A model generated the notes under the pieces. The model saw only the letters and a program-made list of their open reading frames with translations. It was not told the DNA's origin and made no database searches. A stretch of DNA of 64,000 bases, taken from Bog-159 sp963738345 (lineage in GTDB: Bacteria; Acidobacteriota; Terriglobia; Bryobacterales; Bryobacteraceae). The stretch spans positions 3,038,001 to 3,102,000 of the forward strand of contig CAVTWI010000002.1 in the NCBI GenBank assembly GCA_963738345.1. Reading direction: 5' to 3'. Position 1 is the first letter of the stretch, and every line of letters begins with the position of its first letter. This document shows positions 16,336 through 23,948 of this stretch, in pieces. Position numbers and translations under genes: made by a program.

Positions 16336-17252
16336 GTAGATTGTCACTCGTTCTTGTATTCGGAATCACGACTCAAGTGGGGGCCCAGACGCCGGCATGC
16401 GCGCCGCTACAGGACGACCGCATCCTGGCCAAAGACCTAGCGGCAGTCATTCCCCAGTTCCAGCAGATCCCGTCTGAAACGCAGCTCGCCAATACCCCGC
16501 CCCCCGGATCGCAACATATCTTCCACCAACCCGAACTGCAGTCATTAGCGCAGCGTTATTCGCTCCAGTTCGACGTGAACGCCGCCGTCTGTTTCGAACG
16601 CGCGATGCAACCCCTGGATCGTAAAGCTGTCGTGGATGCCATGAAAGCCGCCTTGCAAATCCCGGACGCCCACATCGAACTCGCCGAAACGAGCCTCTAT
16701 CCGGTGCCCGTGGGCAAGATCGAGTTTGTATTGGGGAAACTGGGAAACCCTGCTTCGGCCGACCAGAAGGCGCCCGTATTATGGCGCGGAGATGTTCTGT
16801 ACGGAGACGGGCACCGTTTCGCTATATGGGCGCGGGTCCGCATCCTGGCACATAGCGATCAAATCACCGCCATCGAAAATCTTAAACCCGGACGCGTGAT
16901 CGACGCGTCTCAGTTGCGAGTTACGTCCATCGAGGGCTTCCCGCTTATGCAAAGCGAGCGGCTTACGATTGACCAAGTCGCGGGAATGACTCCGCTTCGG
17001 CCCATCCCAGCAGGGAGTGTGCTTCGCCCAGACCTGCTCTCCATCCCTAATGATGTCAGCCGCGGCGACCTGATCGAAATCGAAGTGCGCAGCGGGGCCG
17101 CACGCTTGTTGCTGACCGCACGCGCGGAATCCGGCGGCCATGGGGGTGACACCATCTCGGTCCGGAATTTGGAAAGTAACAAGATCTTCGCAGCGCAGGT
17201 AGCCGGCAAAGGAAAGGCCGTGGTACGCGCGGATTCGGTCAGGGACGAATAG
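16332..17252 (+). CDS. flgA: P-ring assembly chaperone FlgA
   Basis: 306 residues. A signal peptide (about 1-19) leads to a family-variable region, then a SAF domain and the FlgA core in the C-terminal half (L-K-P-G-R-V-I-D-A-S-Q-L, P-I-P-A-G-S-V-L-R, D-L-I-E-I-E-V-R-S-G-A, and A-Q-V-A-G-K-G-K-A-V-V). FlgA is a periplasmic chaperone for FlgI. The N-terminal part is longer than in enterobacteria. It overlaps flgG by 4 bases and is followed by the L- and P-ring genes it serves. Confidence 0.9.
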   Translation: MSRLSLVLVFGITTQVGAQTPACAPLQDDRILAKDLAAVIPQFQQIPSETQLANTPPPGSQHIFHQPELQSLAQRYSLQFDVNAAVCFERAMQPLDRKAVVDAMKAALQIPDAHIELAETSLYPVPVGKIEFVLGKLGNPASADQKAPVLWRGDVLYGDGHRFAIWARVRILAHSDQITAIENLKPGRVIDASQLRVTSIEGFPLMQSERLTIDQVAGMTPLRPIPAGSVLRPDLLSIPNDVSRGDLIEIEVRSGAARLLLTARAESGGHGGDTISVRNLESNKIFAAQVAGKGKAVVRADSVRDE

Positions 17253-17255
17253 CCT

Positions 17256-17957
17256 ATGTGTTCTAAAACATGCTGGATGGCCGCCATCGCGGTCGCCTTC
17301 GCTTTGCCTTTGCATGGCGAGAAGAAGACTAAGAAGCCCACCGAACCCAGCCCCCTCGATCAGTATTTGCAGGAGGCTCTAAAAGAGCCCCCGGCGCCGG
17401 CGAGGCCTGCACCGGGTTCCTTATGGTCGCCTTCGTCGCGGCTGACCGATCTGGGCAGCGATGTCCGCGCGGCACAAGTTGATGACTTGGTCACCATCCT
17501 GGTAAATGAAAACGCATCGGCAGTGGCCACCGGAGCCACTAAGACCTCCCGCGCTTCTTCCGCGCAGAGTTCGGTGGCGTCTCTCTTCGGCGTAAAGAGC
17601 GCCGCCGGAGCGCTTTCGAACCTTTTGAACGCCAACACGGCAACCGCTTTGGATGGCCAGGGCACCACCAGTCGTGTGACCACTTTGAATGACACCTTGA
17701 GCGCGCGTGTGACCCACGTACTTCCCAACGGCTACTTAGTTGTTGAAGGAACCAAGAACCTGGTGGTGAATTCCGAGCACCAGACCGTCAGAGTCAGAGG
17801 CGTCATTCGGCCCACTGACTTGAGTCCCGGTAACTTCATCAGTTCCAGCCAGATTGCCCAGGTTGAAATCAAAATCGACGGTAAAGGCGTGGTCAATGAC
17901 TCGGTCAGGCGTCCCAATATTATCTATCGAATCCTGCTTGGGCTACTGCCGTTTTGA
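17256..17957 (+). CDS. flgH: Flagellar L-ring protein FlgH, without an obvious lipobox
   Basis: 233 residues. The core is clear: S-L-W-S-P-S-S-R-L, D-L-V-T-I-L-V-N-E-N-A-S-A, L-P-N-G-Y-L-V-V-E-G-T-K-N-L-V-V-N and V-R-G-V-I-R-P-T-D-L. FlgH forms the outer-membrane L-ring. Most FlgH proteins are lipoproteins. Here the N-terminus is M-C-S-K-T-C-W-M-A-A-I-A-V-A-F-A-L-P-L-H-G-E, with no Cys after the hydrophobic stretch, so it reads as a plain signal peptide. Its stop overlaps the region just before flgI. Confidence 0.92.
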   Translation: MCSKTCWMAAIAVAFALPLHGEKKTKKPTEPSPLDQYLQEALKEPPAPARPAPGSLWSPSSRLTDLGSDVRAAQVDDLVTILVNENASAVATGATKTSRASSAQSSVASLFGVKSAAGALSNLLNANTATALDGQGTTSRVTTLNDTLSARVTHVLPNGYLVVEGTKNLVVNSEHQTVRVRGVIRPTDLSPGNFISSSQIAQVEIKIDGKGVVNDSVRRPNIIYRILLGLLPF

Positions 17958-17965
17958 GATCCCCC

Positions 17966-19057
17966 ATGAAAAGCGCAATTGTCACCTACCTCTTCTGTGG
18001 CTTGCTGGCCTTACCGTCGGCGGATGCCGCCACCCGTCTGAAAGAGCTTGTATCCCTGGAAGGTGTGCGTGACAACCAACTCATGGGCTATGGGCTGATC
18101 GTAGGCTTGGCTGGAACCGGTGACCGCCAGCAAACTCTATTCCCCGCACAGAGCCTGACTAACCTGCTCGAGCGCATGGGACTCACTGTATCTTCCACTT
18201 CAATCCAGGTGAAGAACACCGCAGCCGTAATGGTGACCGCTACGCTCCCGCCGTTTTCCGAGCCGGGTGCGAGGATTGACGCCACCATCGCCGCCATGGG
18301 CGATGCACCCAGCCTGCAAGGCGGCGTGCTCTTGATGACGGGCCTCAAAGGTCCTGACGGGCAGGTTTACGCTGTTGCCCAGGGCGCCACGGTACTCGGC
18401 GGATTTGTGGCGGGCGGAGGCGCCAACGTCCGCGTGGTGAACCATCCCACCGTCGCGCGCATTCCGAACGGCGCCATCGTCGAACGGGCCGCGCCGTCTC
18501 GCAATTTGGTCGATCCGCTGCGCCTGCAATTGCGGCGTGCCGATTTCACCACCGCCGCGCGCGTCGTCGACGCCCTGAACAAGCGCTTCGGCGCGGTTGC
18601 GCAAGCCGAGAATTCCGCCCTTATCCGCGTCAAGCTGCCCGCGGATTACCGCCAGAACTCCACCGGCTTTGTGGCGGCCCTGGAACAATTGACGGTCGAA
18701 ACCGACCGCGCGGCGCAGATCGTGGTCAACGAACGAACCGGAACGATCATCATGGGCAAGGATGTGCAAATCTCCCCCGTCGCCATGATGCAAGGCAGCC
18801 TCACCGTCGAGATTCAGACTACATTCACCGCCAGCCGACCAGGTCCCCTCAGTTCCGGCACTACCCAAGTCGTTCCCAATACCACCGTTGACGCTCGCCA
18901 GGAACAGGCCCGCAATGTGTTGCTTAAAGACGGTGCTACGGTCGAAGAGTTGGTCCGCGCACTTACCGCCATTGGTTCCTCCGCGCGGGACATCATCTCG
19001 ATTCTACAGAATCTGAAGGATGCCGGGGCATTAGACGCGGAACTTAAGGTCATCTAA
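17966..19057 (+). CDS. flgI: Flagellar P-ring protein FlgI
   Basis: 363 residues from ATG 17966, which gives a clean signal peptide (M-K-S-A-I-V-T-Y-L-F-C-G-L-L-A-L-P-S-A-D-A). A TTG at 17954 is less likely. The family block L-V-S-L-E-G-V-R-D-N-Q-L-M-G-Y-G-L-I-V-G-L follows. Further on are F-V-A-G-G-G-A and the C-terminal L-V-R-A-L-T-A-I-G-S-S-A-R-D-I-I-S-I-L-Q. FlgI forms the peptidoglycan-level ring, which together with FlgH implies an outer membrane. Confidence 0.96.
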   Translation: MKSAIVTYLFCGLLALPSADAATRLKELVSLEGVRDNQLMGYGLIVGLAGTGDRQQTLFPAQSLTNLLERMGLTVSSTSIQVKNTAAVMVTATLPPFSEPGARIDATIAAMGDAPSLQGGVLLMTGLKGPDGQVYAVAQGATVLGGFVAGGGANVRVVNHPTVARIPNGAIVERAAPSRNLVDPLRLQLRRADFTTAARVVDALNKRFGAVAQAENSALIRVKLPADYRQNSTGFVAALEQLTVETDRAAQIVVNERTGTIIMGKDVQISPVAMMQGSLTVEIQTTFTASRPGPLSSGTTQVVPNTTVDARQEQARNVLLKDGATVEELVRALTAIGSSARDIISILQNLKDAGALDAELKVI

Positions 19058-19058
19058 C

Positions 19059-19382
19059 ATGTCACTCACTGACGCTATCAGCAGCGCCACCGGATCGCCA
19101 CTCATGGCCGCTCGCCCCAAAGACGATCCTGCCAAAATTAAGCACGCCGCCACGCAGTTTGAATCCCTGTTAATCGGTCAGTTGCTTAAGGGGATGCACG
19201 ATGCCGAGGGCGGCTGGCTTGGAACGGGCAGTGATGAATCCGCGTCTTCCGCCATGGAGTACGGACAGGAAGTGTTCGCGCAAGCCCTCGCTGCAAATGG
19301 AGGTTTGGGGCTCGCCTCACTGGTCTCAAAGGGTTTACAGGAGCCGTCCAAAGCAGCCGCGCAACCTGCCCGGAAGCTCTAA
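19059..19382 (+). CDS. flgJ: Rod-capping protein FlgJ, single-domain form
   Basis: 107 residues. Only the rod-binding domain is present: A-A-T-Q-F-E-S-L-L-I-G-Q-L-L-K-G-M (about 30-46) and M-E-Y-G-Q-E-V-F-A-Q-A-L-A (about 67-79). The peptidoglycan-cutting half of enterobacterial FlgJ is missing. A separate secreted lytic transglycosylase is encoded 0.9 kb downstream and may do that job. It ends back-to-back with fliS. Confidence 0.88.
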   Translation: MSLTDAISSATGSPLMAARPKDDPAKIKHAATQFESLLIGQLLKGMHDAEGGWLGTGSDESASSAMEYGQEVFAQALAANGGLGLASLVSKGLQEPSKAAAQPARKL

Positions 19383-19859
19383 CTAAGCGGTCCAGCTATG
19401 GTCTGCGTAAACCGTGTTCACATCCGGCAGAAAGCGGCCACTGCTTACTTCGGGAATGTCCTCGTCGCGCGCCACGGCAGATTCACTCGCTTGCGTCCCT
19501 GCAGGATTGCGGGCGATCTCTTGCCAAGCTCCTCCGAGTGTCTGAAGCAGCGATTCCACTTCCGCCAGCGGACCGTCTTCCTGTTTAAGGTTCGCAGTAA
19601 GCAATCGGGTCCGCATATGACGATAGAGGGCCGCCAGGTTGTGGCTGATCGCTCCACCTGCCTCTCTGTCGAGAGACCCTTCCAATTCCCCAAGAATACC
19701 GATAGTCCGGGAAATCGCTTTGGAGCGCCCAGCGATGTCGCCCGCGTTCAAAGCGCGCCGAGCCTCGCCCACGAATCGGATCGCGTGTTCGTACAGGATC
19801 TGAATCAACTCGAGCGGGTCCGCAGACAAAATCCGGTTCTCCAGGTACTGTTCGGGCAT
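19383..19859 (-). CDS. fliS: Flagellin export chaperone FliS
   Basis: 158 residues. It begins with Y-L-E-N-R-I-L-S-A-D-P-L-E-L-I-Q-I-L-Y-E, the conserved FliS helix 1, followed by the four-helix bundle and L-Y-R-H-M-R-T-R-L-L. FliS binds the flagellin C-terminus and prevents early polymerisation. It is longer than usual (about 125-135) because of a disordered tail. It lies downstream of flaG, separated by 5 bases, and is convergent with flgJ with no gap between them. Confidence 0.92.
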   Translation of the reverse strand: MPEQYLENRILSADPLELIQILYEHAIRFVGEARRALNAGDIAGRSKAISRTIGILGELEGSLDREAGGAISHNLAALYRHMRTRLLTANLKQEDGPLAEVESLLQTLGGAWQEIARNPAGTQASESAVARDEDIPEVSSGRFLPDVNTVYADHSWTA

Positions 19860-19864
19860 CGTTT

Positions 19865-20161
19865 CTATGCGTCCTTTGCTTTCATCTCTGCTTGCAGTTC
19901 ACTAACCAAACGCACCACTGACTCCGGTGGAATTTGGTCGACGATTTCACCTGTCTGGCGTTCTAATATCTGGATCACCAGTTTGCCCGTCTTCGTGTCC
20001 CGGTTGTATTTAAGTTCCCGATCCTGCCCCAGCCACTCCGTTTTGTTCAACCACATTACGGCCGCTACGACCTGCCGATCATTCTGTTGCGAATCCTGCG
20101 AGGTCGTCTGCGATGAGACTGGCGCGTTCATATCGACCCGGCTGGCTGGCCCAATTTCCAT
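19865..20161 (-). CDS. flaG: FlaG family protein
   Basis: 98 residues. The disordered, Gln/Ser-rich N-terminus is followed by the FlaG core: L-K-Y-N-R-D-T-K-T-G-K-L-V-I-Q-I-L-E and I-V-D-Q-I-P-P-E-S-V-V-R-L-V-S-E-L. FlaG proteins affect filament length in polar flagellates and are usually found beside fliD/fliS. It is the first gene of a two-gene unit with fliS; its upstream region faces the transglycosylase gene. Confidence 0.9.
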   Translation of the reverse strand: MEIGPASRVDMNAPVSSQTTSQDSQQNDRQVVAAVMWLNKTEWLGQDRELKYNRDTKTGKLVIQILERQTGEIVDQIPPESVVRLVSELQAEMKAKDA

Positions 20162-20256
20162 GGCAGCGCTCCATTCCGATAGTTATGCGCGGGAAGTGCC
20201 CGCAAACTCTCACCTACCCACATCGGTCGTGAAATTGCTCTTTTCGAGACATTATT

Positions 20257-20883
20257 ATGAACATGAAACTGGCCACTCCAACACTTATAAGCCTGTCGAT
20301 CCTCTCGCTCGGAGCGCCCTCGCGCGCTCAATCTCCCGACGTCATAGCTAAGCAACTGGAATCCATAGCCAGGCAGCGCGTATCCGTACAGAAACAACTG
20401 GGCCAAACTTCCGACGGCTTCTTCGTCCTCCCACCACCAGCCCACACCACGACTTTGTCGCTCGCCCCGTCCCCGCCGGAATGCGATCCGCTGTCTGACA
20501 GCGAGGTGCGCGACCTGGCCGGCAAGGCCGCCTCTCGCGAGGGCCTCGATGCCGAACTGGTCCTGAACGTCATGCGGCAAGAATCCGGTTTCCGGCCTTG
20601 TGCGGTCTCGCCGAAGGGGGCCATGGGGCTCATGCAACTCATGCCCTCTACGGCCGAACAACTCGGTGTCCGGAATTCGTTCGACCCGGTGGAAAACGTG
20701 GGTGCCGGTGCCCGATTTCTCAATCAGTTGTTGACCCGCTACAACGGCGACATTTTCAAAGCCGTCAGCGCCTATAACGCGGGGCCAGCCCGTGTCGATG
20801 CGGCCGACGGAATTCCGCAAATTCCAGAGACGCTCGACTATCTGAATCACGTGCTCTACCCCAGCTTCCCAGAAAAACAATAG
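20257..20883 (+). CDS. Secreted lytic transglycosylase (SLT domain)
   Basis: 208 residues. A signal peptide (about 1-25, ending A-P-S-R-A-Q) precedes a short linker and a type-1 SLT domain at about 95-200. The catalytic Glu is in M-R-Q-E-S-G-F. The fold continues with S-P-K-G-A-M-G-L-M-Q-L-M-P-S-T-A, then V-S-A-Y-N-A-G-P. It cleaves peptidoglycan in the periplasm. Its place beside the rod genes, and the lack of a hydrolase domain on FlgJ here, suggest it opens the wall for the rod. Upstream is a weak GG-N10-GC sigma-54-like site (GG 20225-20226, GC 20237-20238). Confidence 0.9.
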   Translation: MNMKLATPTLISLSILSLGAPSRAQSPDVIAKQLESIARQRVSVQKQLGQTSDGFFVLPPPAHTTTLSLAPSPPECDPLSDSEVRDLAGKAASREGLDAELVLNVMRQESGFRPCAVSPKGAMGLMQLMPSTAEQLGVRNSFDPVENVGAGARFLNQLLTRYNGDIFKAVSAYNAGPARVDAADGIPQIPETLDYLNHVLYPSFPEKQ

Positions 20884-20886
20884 AAG

Positions 20887-20912
20887 GAAAACCGCCTCCG
20901 GCCGGCCGATAA
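20887..20912 (+). promoter_or_regulatory. Sigma-28-like promoter
   Basis: A perfect -10 element GCCGATAA lies at 20905-20912, with GAAA at 20887-20890 as the -35 element (consensus TAAA), spacing 14. Transcription would start around 20918-20920, at the GTG start of the next gene, which implies a very short or absent leader. Confidence 0.55.
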
Positions 20913-20919
20913 GTCTTAT

Positions 20920-21285
20920 GTGACGGCCCTATTTGAAGAGGCGGAACAGATACTGAACACCGCCGTACACTCCGAGAGAAACGGCGGCGATGTGGCCATA
21001 GTGATCGATCGCCAAGGCGGCCTGCGCGTACTGAATGCCGATGGCTGGAACGGGGCCGCCCTCACCGCTGAGTTCGGGGGATCGTCTGTGTTCAAAATAC
21101 GGAAAAGCGCAAATTCCACCGCAGTTGAAGCCTGGCAGGGATTTGATCATTGCATTATTGAGCGCCGCGCCGAGGACTCCTCCCGCGCCCGACTGCCCCT
21201 TATGCCGGAAATCTGTCACCCAATCAGATTACAGACATCTCCCGCGCTCATCGCGGACTCAAATGCGCACGATTCTGCCGTTTGA
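20920..21285 (+). CDS. Small conserved-looking protein under a FliA-type promoter
   Basis: 121 residues from a GTG start; not assigned to a known family. It begins with a helix (A-L-F-E-E-A-E-Q-I-L-N-T-A-V) followed by a beta-rich part (V-A-I-V-I-D-R-Q-G-G-L-R-V-L, F-K-I-R-K-S). The pattern recalls small longin/roadblock-like proteins, but that is only a shape resemblance. It has no signal peptide or membrane segment. The sigma-28-like promoter just upstream ties it to motility. Its last 70 bases overlap the 3' end of the convergent PilZ gene, and the final 40 residues look less protein-like, so the true end could be disturbed. Confidence 0.55.
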   Translation: MTALFEEAEQILNTAVHSERNGGDVAIVIDRQGGLRVLNADGWNGAALTAEFGGSSVFKIRKSANSTAVEAWQGFDHCIIERRAEDSSRARLPLMPEICHPIRLQTSPALIADSNAHDSAV

Positions 21286-21593
21286 AACACATACCGGTCC
21301 ATCCGTACCGACGTCCCGCGTGCATCCGTTCTAACTACCGTTCCGTGCATCACCAGGATCACTGGGCACACGCCCTGCGCCAGTAGAGGCCACTTCATGT
21401 ATAGTTCCAAACTGGCGCCATTCGGCGGAGGACACTCGCTACGAAACAGTACGCCGCCACTGCCCATATCCACGATCTGTCCCGCGCCATGGCTGATGTC
21501 GCAGTGGCCGTTGCATGCGAATCGTACCGGCTGCTCAAATCGGTAGCGGGAATCTATCCGGCGTTCCAATCGGCGCATGGATTGCTCTGACAT
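21216..21593 (-). CDS. PilZ-domain protein
   Basis: 125 residues from the ATG at 21591-21593 (AGGA site upstream); a start 27 bases earlier is also open. The PilZ signature is recognisable: basic R-R-I-D-S-R at the start, then V-D-M-G-S-G-G-V-L-F, where the usual D/N-x-S-x-x-G has Gly in place of Ser. PilZ domains bind cyclic di-GMP and often tune motility (for example YcgR). The changed residue may weaken binding. It is positioned between flagellar and two-component genes. It is convergent with, and overlaps, the small gene at 20.9 kb. Confidence 0.75.
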   Translation of the reverse strand: MSEQSMRRLERRIDSRYRFEQPVRFACNGHCDISHGAGQIVDMGSGGVLFRSECPPPNGASLELYMKWPLLAQGVCPVILVMHGTVVRTDARGTSVRMDRYVFQTAESCAFESAMSAGDVCNLIG

Positions 21594-21863
21594 TTTTATC
21601 CTGGGCCGATTATGAATCATTCCGATTCGCAGGGACAGTCCTTCGCGTACCGGCGCTGTGCTATCAGTACCCGGGATCGAGGCTTTGACTGCATTAGTTG
21701 CCGAATATATTAACTAAGGTAGTCATTGTCAGGATAACTATCCTATGGCACTCTGTTAACAAGCGTTAGCTGGGTGAAACCCGGAGGCGCACTATCCGAG
21801 GCGGCCTCCTTAAAGGATTCGTTTTCGGCACATTATTGAATTAGTCGCACAAGGAGAACACAT

Positions 21864-22520
21864 ATGAGCACAATCGCAAACGTCAATAGCCTTTCCACCG
21901 AGGCTTACCTAACTCCGGGCGTTGCTTCGAAACCCTCGCCAACGTCCACAACATCCACTAACGAAGGAGTACCGGTCGATCAGGTAGACCTGACTCACTC
22001 GGGCGATCCCTCCCTACGTTTAACTGGCGAAACCGGCCGGATCGCCCTCAACGCCCAAGCCGGTAACCTCACCAGCGACCAAGCCACTCAACTGTATCAA
22101 CAGGTTTCTTCTATTCAGTCTCAGATCGCCGCGGATAAACAGGGTGGTGGATCGGTCTCATCGCAAGATCAGGAATCCATCCGGCAGGCCGAGTCTCAGT
22201 TGAGCGCCAGTATCTATTCGGATGCGCACGCCGGCGCCGCCCCACCCTCCACGCCTCCCGCGCATGATGCCGCTGACCAACGCGCCACTCTCCAGGCTGG
22301 GCGAATTACGGCCAATGAACAGAATGGTAACATCACCAGCACACAAGCCCAGCAACTGTCGCAGCAGCAAGCCCAAATTGATCAACAGATCGCGTCTGAC
22401 AAACAAGCCAATGGCGGATCGCTGACCAAAGCCCAGGCGCAGCAAATTAACCAATTGCAGGATCAAGCCAATAAGCAGATTTACCAGGACGTTCACAATA
22501 CCAGCCCCGCAGCGCAATAG
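21864..22520 (+). CDS. Gln/Ser-rich protein with two tandem repeats of about 65 residues
   Basis: 218 residues, not assigned to a named family. Two repeats are clear: G-R-I-A-L-N-A-Q-A-G-N-L-T-S-D-Q-A (about 57-73) and G-R-I-T-A-N-E-Q-N-G-N-I-T-S-T-Q-A (about 144-160). Each is followed by a Gln-rich helix, an I-A-x-D-K-Q segment and an S-x-Y/I-Y-x-D-x-H end. There is no signal peptide. A strong AAGGAG site lies before ATG 21864 and a hairpin follows the stop, so it is probably a well-expressed single-gene unit. Its role is unknown; the flagellar/chemotaxis context is only suggestive. Confidence 0.8.
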   Translation: MSTIANVNSLSTEAYLTPGVASKPSPTSTTSTNEGVPVDQVDLTHSGDPSLRLTGETGRIALNAQAGNLTSDQATQLYQQVSSIQSQIAADKQGGGSVSSQDQESIRQAESQLSASIYSDAHAGAAPPSTPPAHDAADQRATLQAGRITANEQNGNITSTQAQQLSQQQAQIDQQIASDKQANGGSLTKAQAQQINQLQDQANKQIYQDVHNTSPAAQ

Positions 22521-22537
22521 CTATCCCCCCTTCTCAT

Positions 22538-22570
22538 CCGGCTACGCTGCATTTGTGCAGACGTAGCCGG
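22538..22570 (+). terminator. Strong hairpin after the two-repeat protein gene
   Basis: CCGGCTACG-CTGCA (22538-22551), loop TTTG, TGCAG-A-CGTAGCCGG (22556-22570): a 14-base-pair stem with one bulged A. It begins 18 bases after the stop codon. No T-run follows, so it may act as a Rho-assisted terminator or as an mRNA 3' stabiliser. Confidence 0.55.
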
Positions 22571-22706
22571 AAGACTACTGCCCGTTCCCGTCCTTTTGAA
22601 TCGATCCCCCCAATTAACTAACGTCGGTATGCACGCTATCTCTATGTAACCTATCCTAATGTTGTCTAAAGCGCCATACTAAGGGGACAGTTCGACACTT
22701 CCAGGC

Positions 22707-23948
22707 ATGCTCGCATCCCTCAACAATTCCGTCAACGGCGCGTATCACCCGCCATTATCGGCCATGCCGGGATCGGATCCCGACGCAAGCGTGGCGGCGG
22801 AACTCACCCGGCGGATTATTGACAGCTCACCCGACGGCGTTAGCGTACTTGATGCCGACGGCCATCTGCTTTACCTCAGCCCCGGCGGCATTAAACTGCT
22901 GGAACTTGATCGCAGCACTCCCATCTCCCAATTAACCTGGGTATCTTTCTGGGACGGGCTGGATAATCAAAAAGCCCGCACCGCCTTGCGTGACGCGTCC
23001 TCTGGAAAGACGGGTGCCTATCAGGGCGCCTTCCGTGGACCCTCCGGCGCGCCCAGACTTTGGGACGTCGTCATTAGCCCCATTATGTGCGCCACCGGCG
23101 AAGTGGAACGGCTGGTGTGTGTGTTCCGTGATATCACCGAGCGCAGGCTTCTCGAAAGTCAGTTGGCTCAAGCCCAAAAGCTGGAATCCATCGGACAACT
23201 CGCTGCCGGGATCGCGCACGAAATCAACACCCCCATCCAGTACGTCGGAGACAATGCCAGGTTCCTCGAAGAAGCTTTTCAGGATCTCTTACGAATGACG
23301 CCAGCGCCAGGCGCCGCTAGCGCCGCGGCCGTCGATAACGTGGACGTCGAATATCTACGCGAAGAGATACCCAAAGCCATCGAACAGCTATTGGAGGGTG
23401 TGGAACATGTGGCCCGTATCGTACGTGCCATGAAAGAGTTCTCGCATCCGGGCGCGGTCGACAAGACCCTGGTGGACATCAATCATGCCATCGAGAGCAC
23501 CGCTCTGGTTTCCAGGAATGAGTGGAAATACGTGGCGGACCTAACCGTGGATCTCGATCCCAACTTGCCGCGCGTCGCCTGCATCCCTGGAGAGTTTAAC
23601 CAAGTCATGCTTAACTTGATCGTCAACAGTGCACAGGCTATTGCCGAGGCATCCGGTTCCGTCGGCGGGAAAGGCGCCATCCGCATCACCACGCGCCGGA
23701 TCGGCAAATGGGCACAGATCGACATTAGTGACACGGGCCCCGGCATTCCGCCAGAGATACATGGCAAGGTCTTCGATCCATTCTTCACCACTAAACCGGT
23801 AGGTAAAGGGACCGGTCAAGGTCTAGCCATCGCACATTCCGTAATCGTGCAGAAGCATCAGGGCACCATCACCTTTGAGTCTTCCCCCATGTCGGGAACA
23901 ACCTTCCAGATTCGATTGCCCTTGGCCGCGGAGAGCGAAACAGTATGA
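22707..23948 (+). CDS. PAS-domain sensor histidine kinase
   Basis: 413 residues, soluble. A PAS domain (about 30-145: R-I-I-D-S-S-P-D-G-V-S-V-L-D, then C-V-F-R-D-I-T-E-R-R) is followed by a HisKA-type helix with the phospho-His in G-I-A-H-E-I-N-T-P-I-Q-Y-V, and a HATPase domain with D-T-G-P-G-I-P and G-K-G-T-G-Q-G-L-A-I. The H-E-I-N-T-P-I-Q-Y-V form is common in kinases paired with HDOD/HD-GYP regulators, as here. It overlaps the next gene by 4 bases, so the kinase and both regulators form one operon. Confidence 0.93.
   Translation: MLASLNNSVNGAYHPPLSAMPGSDPDASVAAELTRRIIDSSPDGVSVLDADGHLLYLSPGGIKLLELDRSTPISQLTWVSFWDGLDNQKARTALRDASSGKTGAYQGAFRGPSGAPRLWDVVISPIMCATGEVERLVCVFRDITERRLLESQLAQAQKLESIGQLAAGIAHEINTPIQYVGDNARFLEEAFQDLLRMTPAPGAASAAAVDNVDVEYLREEIPKAIEQLLEGVEHVARIVRAMKEFSHPGAVDKTLVDINHAIESTALVSRNEWKYVADLTVDLDPNLPRVACIPGEFNQVMLNLIVNSAQAIAEASGSVGGKGAIRITTRRIGKWAQIDISDTGPGIPPEIHGKVFDPFFTTKPVGKGTGQGLAIAHSVIVQKHQGTITFESSPMSGTTFQIRLPLAAESETV

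Noticed and set aside
20181..20201. Sigma-54-like element upstream of flaG on the minus strand
   Set aside because: The -24 half (GGGCAC) is good but the -12 half reads GCGCA instead of TTGCA; too weak to call.
21825..21842. CGGCACATTATTGAA upstream of the two-repeat gene as a sigma-54 promoter
   Set aside because: Spacing between GG and the GA/GC position is one base short and the -12 GC is absent.
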